Shown: positions 57,562 to 64,000 of the stretch, one piece after another
Position numbering within the stretch: position 1 is the first letter of the stretch
Layout of the letters: the number at the start of each line of letters is the position of its first letter
Assembly (NCBI RefSeq): GCF_026212465.1
Contig: NC_080059.1
Location: 22,154,068 to 22,218,067 of the forward strand
DNA from: Amaranthus tricolor
Lineage: Eukaryota; Streptophyta; Magnoliopsida; Caryophyllales; Amaranthaceae
Direction of reading: 5' to 3'
Length of the DNA: 64,000 nt
The notes under the pieces: model-generated
Database searches by the model: none
The model's input: only the letters and a program-made list of their open reading frames with translations
Told to the model about the DNA's origin: nothing
Position numbers and translations under genes: made by a program

Positions 57562-59937
57562 TGTAACAGTAGCGGCATTCTCGATACAAGACTAACATCT
57601 AATAATAATAATGTTTAATATAATAATCTTGTGGAAGTCTCTTAAATGTTGAACTGTTAAAAAGACTTCAAATCATACAAACTAAATTTTGCTTAAAAAA
57701 TAAAATAGTAAAATATTACATCTCATAAGAAATATTGTTTGTTCAAAATAAAAAGAGATACGTCATCATCTAGTAATCATGAAAGGTACAAAAAGCAGCT
57801 AAGTTCTCGATATATAGTAAATGTTGCGGCCTGGATCGGAACCTGAAGCTAAAACCTTCTTGCAAAATACTGTCATCCATAATACAGATGACAGCCGTTT
57901 GAATCGGAATCAGCGCCTAACGTCAATACAAACTCCTCAACAATATAATACTATGATAATCATAATATATTCACGAGATATGCAAAAGTACATTTGAATC
58001 CTTGATTTTAAGTTCCTCGGATCTCGTTTCTCATTTTCAGTTCTCGAATATTTTCAACAATTTTTCGCATTCATCACACGAATGTAAAAAGCATATTTGC
58101 TACAATCACCCACACCTAGTGACTCTAAGGTTCATTCAATGGATCTACTATCTGATATATGTAAGGGTCTAACTAGAGGAGGAACATATTCCACACTCTA
58201 ACTGTGATGGGAGCCGTCACTCCTCCAATTTTTATACTCGAGCTTCTACAAGATGGGACTCTCTCGGACCCCCTGTCTAACCCCGGATTTCTACGAGTCG
58301 GGAAACACGGGCGCCACATTACATGTCGGTTCGTGGTTCGACATCTCCTTACTATCAGAGTCTTTTATCCAAGTACACATAATTTCAAACAAGACTCCAT
58401 GTTAATTATTTCACATTGCTATAAGTCAAACCTAGTCTAGTCAAACTCCAAGTCAACATCCTCATAAGGAAAAGTCAACATATTTGCTAATTCAATAATT
58501 AAGAGATTATCAATAAAAAAATTCCAAAAATTATGATAAGGTTCTAGGGGCTATATAAGCTCTTTACAAGACTATATAAACTTATAAAACTTAAGGAAAA
58601 AATTTTCGTAATATTTAATAAGGAATTTCCATCGATTAAACATCTAAAGTAATTAAAAATCCATAATAACCAATAAAAATATTCTTAAAATATAGTATAG
58701 GTTCAGAAGCTATATGAAGTTAGTTTTAGTCAAGAAAATTCAAGAAAAACGAGCTTGTGCATTTTAAATAAATTGTTTGACTAATTTACCGATAAACCAA
58801 CATAAAATTATTAATTTCCTTAAATGTCCACGAAAATTTGTCCAAGGGTCCTCAAGTAATCCTACTGTATATGAGAGTGTCTCATAAAATGTCAAGTCAC
58901 AAATAGTCCATTTATTATTTATTTTATATTTCATCAGTTTTGAATTTACCATTTTATTTAAAATTCACAAGGGTAAATAAGTGGTCGTATTAACATATCC
59001 AATGAGCAAATTCCAAACCTATTGTCCATATAAGAGTCTCAAAAATTTTCAACTCCAAAATAGTCCATTTAGTATTTATTTCATATTTTAACATTTTTGC
59101 ATTTTTTTCGATATGTAGACAAACACTTAGTAAAAATTCATAGAAAAATACCAAAAAGTTCATATTCTGGTTGAAACTTATAGGAGACATAATAATATGT
59201 TTTTATTAACAAATTTATCCATTAATAATATAATTAACCCCCTTCAATATATTAGAACATATTTTATTACTTCAAATTCTATAAATGACCATTTTAATGA
59301 AATAATTTTATGAAAATGAACCTAAATGATTTTCTAACTTTTATCTACTGTAAGGTTCATATAAAATATACTCCTAAAGTTTCTAACCCCACAAAAAATT
59401 TATTCACAACAACAAACTTCACAAAAACATCACAAAACATCGTTCATTTTTACATAATAGAAATTCATAAAATATACATGCATGAACATTAAGATAAAAA
59501 TACGCATAATAAAACATATCTCCATCAATAATATCATATAAATGAAAAATTATTAGATTGATATATATTTCTTTTTTGACTTTAATTTAATACCGATTTC
59601 AGGTAAAAATCACAATATTTGAAACTTTATAATATAAACATATAAATAACATTTCTAACATTAACATATCCAAGAATATAATAAATTTTCAATTTATAAC
59701 ACGCATATACAAACTTATAATAAACACTTTATTTTTACTTTTAACACAAAAAAATGCTATTCTTACTTTAAATGAACATCCAAGATATAATTAAATTATC
59801 TAACATATTTTCATATCTTTCACATACTCAAGTAAATATAATATAAACGTCACTTAGTAAGAAAGTTAAGAAGTTTGTACCATTTTAGCTAACAAGTGGT
59901 ACTAAGACCAAAATAGAGAATAGAATATGCTCGATGG
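57562..59937 (-). repeat. 5' LTR of the minus-strand element, truncated
   Basis: Starts TGTAACAGTAGCGGC and runs parallel to the left LTR to TAGAGAATAG at about 59928, after which the two diverge. About 1.5 kb of the LTR is missing, and another element's sequence follows. Confidence 0.82.
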
Positions 59938-60046
59938 TGTTCGCAGTTAGTAACTGCGAACATAGAACAGGCCTATTCACAGTTACTAACTGCGAACAGC
60001 TTTTTAAAAAATTAAGCACCTGTTCGTAACTGTGAACAGCACCATA
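59934..60046. repeat. Nested hairpin segment
   Basis: A perfect palindrome at 59938-59962 has arms TGTTCGCAGTTA and TAACTGCGAACA around a single G. A second imperfect copy is at 59975-59998 and a third at 60020-60039. In addition ATGGTGTTCGCAGTTA on the left pairs with TAACTGTGAACAGCACCAT on the right. It sits where the truncated LTR ends. Confidence 0.8.
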
Positions 60047-60058
60047 CCTCAGGTTTGA

Positions 60059-62540
60059 AAATATTTCTCTTTCAAATTCAACCGCATTTTAAATTCGTTA
60101 TTAAAATAAAAATAATAATACAAATTTCATCAAAAATAATATAATAAATTAAGCGTTTAACAAAAGTAATAATAGATTTAAAATAATTTAAGTAATAAGT
60201 ATATAAAATATAATATAAAATAAAGTCATCTCGTTTAAACACATTAATTATCACTTATCACATAATAGTAACGGGATAATTTTAATTGGATGGACATTGA
60301 GAATTATCTTGTCAAGCAATCCTAGATAACAAACGTATGCTCCTAGTAATCTTCGTCTACGAATTTGACATTTGAAGTATAATTGTTGTTTATAATTGTA
60401 GATAGATAATGGCTTAAGATTACAAATAAAATACTATAAAGGAGAAAAAGAAATTGATAATACGTGTAAAGAAAGAAAAAATGGTTAATAAGAGAATAAG
60501 AATTAGAATGAGAATAAAGAAAATTGATATGGTGAAATAATTTAAAAAGTAAATTGCTTAATTTATAATAGAGGAATAATGTTAGAATTAGAGAAAAAGT
60601 GAGAAGGATAATGGAGTTAAATGAGGAGTTATTTTAGGAAGTGGGAGAATGAGAAGTTTAATTTTGAATTTTTTTTTTAATTAACCATGTAAATGAGTTT
60701 TTCATATACAATTATTTTTTTATATTAAAACTACTCCTAAATTTTTGGGTTCTTCTTTTTTTTTTTTTAACTTATTTTATTTTATTTATTCATTTTATTT
60801 AAACCTTATTTGTTTCTCTTTTTTTAAAAAAAGTTTTAAACGTATAATTTTCTTAACAAATTTATTATTTTGTTTAAAGTTTCTAAATATTACATTATTA
60901 ATTATTTATTTTTCTATTTTTATTTTATTTTATTTTTATTATTTATTTATTTTTTTAAAAATATCTCAGATATTACCTATATTCCCCCTTAAAACAAAAA
61001 TCCGTCCTCGAACTTAAAGTTAAAACTTATAAACACCGAAATACTTTAATTAGACGGTTTTATAGCATATACTTATATTCTGCCTTCCTTTAGGAAGTTT
61101 CGTCCTTGAAACTTAATCGCTAACTTACTTATTAAAAGCACGAAAAAGATAACTCGCTACAAGGATTTATGAAAGGGTTTGGGTTGGGTGGGTCACTTTT
61201 CACATCAGCATAAGAATAAATAAAATATATTTTAAGATATTTCAAGACATAAAAATAATAAATATAAGCAATCAAATAATAAAATATAAATTAACCACTT
61301 CAAATATAATATTCCATCGTATCCCACGCTCAAAACTTACTATAATTGAAGTACTTAATTAATTTATTTACCCTAGGTTCAATTTAATTATACCTATACT
61401 ATCCTATTAAATTTAACCAATTTTACCTAAATACTGCCCAAATGATCTTAAACCAAAGCTATTGATACCACTTTGTAACACCCCCATAATTAGGTCTAAT
61501 TTTAAAAAGGATTTTTAAGGAAAAACATAAAGTAGAGCTTAATTATAAGAGCGTTACCGCCACATGTATTTCTGATAAGAAATAAATGTAAGGCTAAACA
61601 ACTATAAAATAATTAATAAAAGTTAACAACTAAACAATTCTTACAAGTGAAAGTGAAATTAAAACTGGGACATGACTATTAATAAAACTAATTTTCTATG
61701 TGACCCTCACTCCACGATTCCCACACGATCAATAACCTGCAAAAATATAAATATAAAAAAAAGACAGGGAAAAACTCCCAAAATCAGGAAATTGAGTAAT
61801 TCCAACTCCATCCCGTAAAACAATTAAGTTTGAAAATAATTTAAGAAATATAAATTATAATCGAATTGAAATTAATTTTTGAAAATAATATATAGCTGAG
61901 TTAAAAAAAATTATTTTGTGAAAACAATATAATATCACATAAACCAATTAATTAATTTGATATTTAATAATGACAAAAACACAATTAATTTTTAATTTGA
62001 GGGAACGAGAACGCCAGTAGGCCAAGGCTTTACCTCTATACCTACTTCATCAAGAGGTCGACACCCAAATAATGCATTAAGGCCAGCAGAGTAGTCTCAG
62101 GTAACCCTAATGTACACACCCCTTCTACTTGGATCACAGATAGAAGGAAGACCAAATACCGTATGAAATAGCAGAAATAATAACCTGTCGGCAACTATAC
62201 TAACCAAACAAGGCAACTTGTTCATTACCCTTATACTTGGATCACAAAAATATAAGAGTTTCATTTTTACACTTTACGTGATTTAATATATTTTAATAAT
62301 TAGTCGCGATCACACAAACATATAATCAAACATACATTATTTATTTATTTTACGATTATTAATTTTTCCAACGAAAACATATCTCAATAATATCCGGCTG
62401 AAATCTCATTTGTCAAATCATCATTATTAACATCAATTGGTAACAACAATAATTAACATATAAATATTTCTCTTTCAAATTCAACCGCATTTTAAATTCG
62501 TCATTAAAATAAAATAATAATATAAATTTCATCAATAATC
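60059..62540 (-). mobile_element. Internally deleted LTR element
   Basis: A direct repeat of about 80 bp (ATTTCTCTTTCAAATTCAAC...) occurs at 60059 and 62463. At 61474 an LTR edge TGTAACACCCCC is preceded by a degenerate primer-binding site (TGGTATCA on the minus strand, 61463-61470). At about 60980-61015 a 3'-end signature reads, on the minus strand, TTCGAGGACGG then TTAAGGGGGAA. So both LTRs and both internal edges can be seen, with under 500 bp between them; the coding region is gone. The right LTR is cut by the LINE at 62541. Confidence 0.6.
60750..60960. repeat. T-rich low-complexity region
   Basis: Runs of T and TTTA/TTTTA units. The ORF predicted across it (Phe/Tyr-rich) is an artefact of composition. 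Confidence 0.85.
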
Positions 62541-64000
62541 ATCATCATCATCCTACCTAGTGTATCCCACTCATAGAAGAACTATGGACAGGGTCTGGGG
62601 AGGGAAGGACGGTGGCAACTCATACCCATAAAGGAGAGCGCGACCAAAGGAGTCCCCTGGCTCGAGAAAGATAGGATACGTAGCTACACGGGAAAGATAA
62701 AAAAATGCATATAAATAAAATAAATAAGTACAACCAACTACAAAAAAAGAGAACAAAAACTAATAATAAAAGAAACGAGAGAAGTAAGATGACAAGAACA
62801 CCAAAAGGTAATCTAAGAGGACAATCAGTAGTCTAAAACATGGATATGGCGCCTCCAACTACCCATATCTCTAGTCAGGCCCTCAGAGAGGTTTAACTCA
62901 TGTAAGTCAACTTTTATTTGCTTATCCCAAGTTCTCCAAGGTCTTCCTCGACCCCTCTTATCCGCTACTATAATGCTTTCTACCCTACTCACAGAGCCTG
63001 CGAAAGTCTTTCTCTGCACATGTCCAAACCAACTCAATCTATTTTCGCGCATTTTTCCAGAAATAGGGGCTACCCCTAGTTTTCCCTTAAACTCTTGGTT
63101 TCCAATACGATCCATCAATGTGTGCCCACACATCCACCTCAGCATACACATTTCTATAACTTCCATCTTATGTTCAAAAATCTTCTTTACAAGCCAACAT
63201 TTGCTTCCATATGTAGGGCAGGTTTGATTGCCGCCTGGTAACATTTTCCTTTTAACTTGCTTGGGACTTTCCTATCACATAGCCCCGCGGTGGCTGCTCG
63301 CCACTTGAGCCAACCTGCTTGTATACGATGATTTACATCTCCGTCAATCTCCCCATCCCTTTGAATGATCGATCCCAAATACTTGTACTTGGTCGTACTT
63401 TTAACAACTGCTTCATCAATGGACACCTTTGGTTCTCCTACCGGTGATGTCCCACTAAAGTCACAGCGTAAATACTCGGTCTTCGTAAGACTAATGCGTA
63501 ACCCTTTACCTTCTAAAGCTTCCCTCCACTCATCCAATTTATTACTAACCTCCTCTCTAGTTTCTGCTACCAGCACTATGTCGTCAGCGAATAGCATGCA
63601 CCAGGGTACCGTCTCCCAAATAAATTAGAAATCTCTTCCATAATGACACTTAAATTATAAGGGCTTAGAGCCGATCCCTAATGTAGTCCAACTTTAACCG
63701 AAAAAGGCTTTGTTATCCCCACCGGTGTTTGAATGTTAGTTGAAACTCTGTCATACATATCCCGTATAGCCTCAATGTACACTGAAGAAATACCTCTAGC
63801 CTTGAGGCTATCCCAGATGACACGTCGTGGTATGCTATCATATGCTTTCTTCAAGTCAATGAACACCATATGCAGATCCTTCTTTCGCTCCCTATATTTC
63901 TCCATCAGTCTCCTCAAAACATGAATTGCCTCAATGGTTGACCTTCCTGGCATAAAACCGAATTGGTTCTCTCTAATCACCATTTCCTGTCTAATTCTCC
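62541..64000 (-). mobile_element. RTE-clade LINE, partial, minus strand
   Basis: The 3' end is on the left with a (GATGAT)n tail (62541-62553) and a 3' UTR to about 62824. The coding region runs off the right edge. The conserved text (GFMPGRSTIEAIHVLRRLME; DLHMVFIDLKKAYDSIPRRV) is typical of plant RTE LINEs. Its tail is found again at 26512-26820 and 14380-14512. Confidence 0.88.
62825..64000 (-). pseudogene. RTE reverse transcriptase and C-terminal domain
   Basis: From the right edge: FGFMPGRSTIEA, VFIDLKKAYDSIPR (RT motif with the first aspartate), PFSVKVGLH, a stop, GSALSPYNLSVIMEEI, a frameshift near 63597, and MLFADDIVLVAETREEV with the catalytic DD. KGLRISLTKTEYL and YKYLGSIIQRDGEIDGDVNH follow. 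After another frameshift near 63215 the C-terminal part reads CMLRWMCGHTLMDRIGN, LSWFGHVQRKTF and RGRGRPWRTWDKQIKVDL, and it stops at 62825. The N-terminal endonuclease is outside the window. At least one stop and two frameshifts make this copy inactive. Confidence 0.86.

Larger units (their letters stand above)
49269..59937 (-). mobile_element. Second Tekay-type chromovirus, minus strand
   Basis: LTRs at 49269-52986 and 57562 to about 59937 share collinear sequence (for example TTCTCGATACAAGA, GTACAAAAAGCAGCTAAGTT). A perfect primer-binding site at 57545-57559 adjoins the right LTR and a purine tract adjoins the left one, so transcription ran right to left. Gag, protease, RT, RNase H, integrase and a chromodomain follow in that order. 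The right LTR lacks about its last 1.5 kb. Its LTRs do not resemble those of 32191-44784, so it is a different family. All domains contain stops. Confidence 0.85.

Noticed and set aside
60745..61017. 90-residue Phe/Tyr/Leu-rich 'membrane protein'
   Set aside because: Low-complexity T-rich DNA next to an LTR edge; composition artefact.

Overview
This is plant nuclear DNA, almost certainly from a flowering plant and most likely a eudicot. The grounds are AT-rich sequence, plant-type splice junctions in one recognisable host gene, and a dense nest of plant transposable elements (chromodomain Ty3/gypsy, Athila-like gypsy, copia-type LTRs, MULE, hAT and Stowaway-like elements, RTE-clade LINE). I cannot name the species. 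Nothing in it looks bacterial, plastid or mitochondrial.

One host gene is clear: the 3' part of a DnaJ chaperone gene of the plant ATJ10 type, on the + strand, in five exons at 9954-10112, 16938-17116, 17217-17297, 17397-17546 and 19123-19236 (stop). The first visible exon starts in mid-codon, so the J-domain exons lie left of the window. The intron before it (at least 9.9 kb) holds a copia-type LTR (841 to about 2300, minus), a chromodomain gypsy element (2597-8627, plus) and a copia-like LTR remnant (about 8740-9606). The next intron (10113-16937) holds a decayed relative of that gypsy element (about 11340-15360). That relic carries a hAT-like element with 8-bp target duplications (14187-15165), with an RTE tail inside it, and a Stowaway-like MITE (15361-15735).

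Right of the gene lies a complete MULE DNA transposon (20650-25967) with terminal inverted repeats of about 240 bp and a 9-10 bp target duplication. It carries three gene remnants: a MuDR-type transposase and a plant-mobile-domain-like gene on the minus strand, and a GRF zinc-finger/coiled-coil ORF on the plus strand. This is the most interesting unit in the window. Next come an RTE 3' fragment (26512-26820), a decayed coiled-coil gene (28840-30202, minus), a solo LTR with a near-perfect 5-bp duplication (30204-31564) and a fragment of an unidentified acidic gene (31565-31975, minus).

From 32191 to the end the window is nested retroelements. A Tekay/Del-type chromovirus with 3.8-kb LTRs (32191-44784, plus) abuts an Athila-like gag-protease remnant (44785-49268), which is itself split by a hAT-like element with a perfect 8-bp duplication (45921-47357). 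A second, different Tekay-type element lies on the minus strand (49269 to about 59937); its left LTR contains a long-TIR MITE and its right LTR is truncated. Then come a hairpin-forming segment (59934-60046), an internally deleted LTR element (60059-62540) and an RTE-type LINE on the minus strand running off the right edge.

Nearly all element coding regions are broken by stops and frameshifts and several catalytic residues are changed, so I see no clearly autonomous element. All family calls rest on motifs and order read by eye; no alignment or database search was run.
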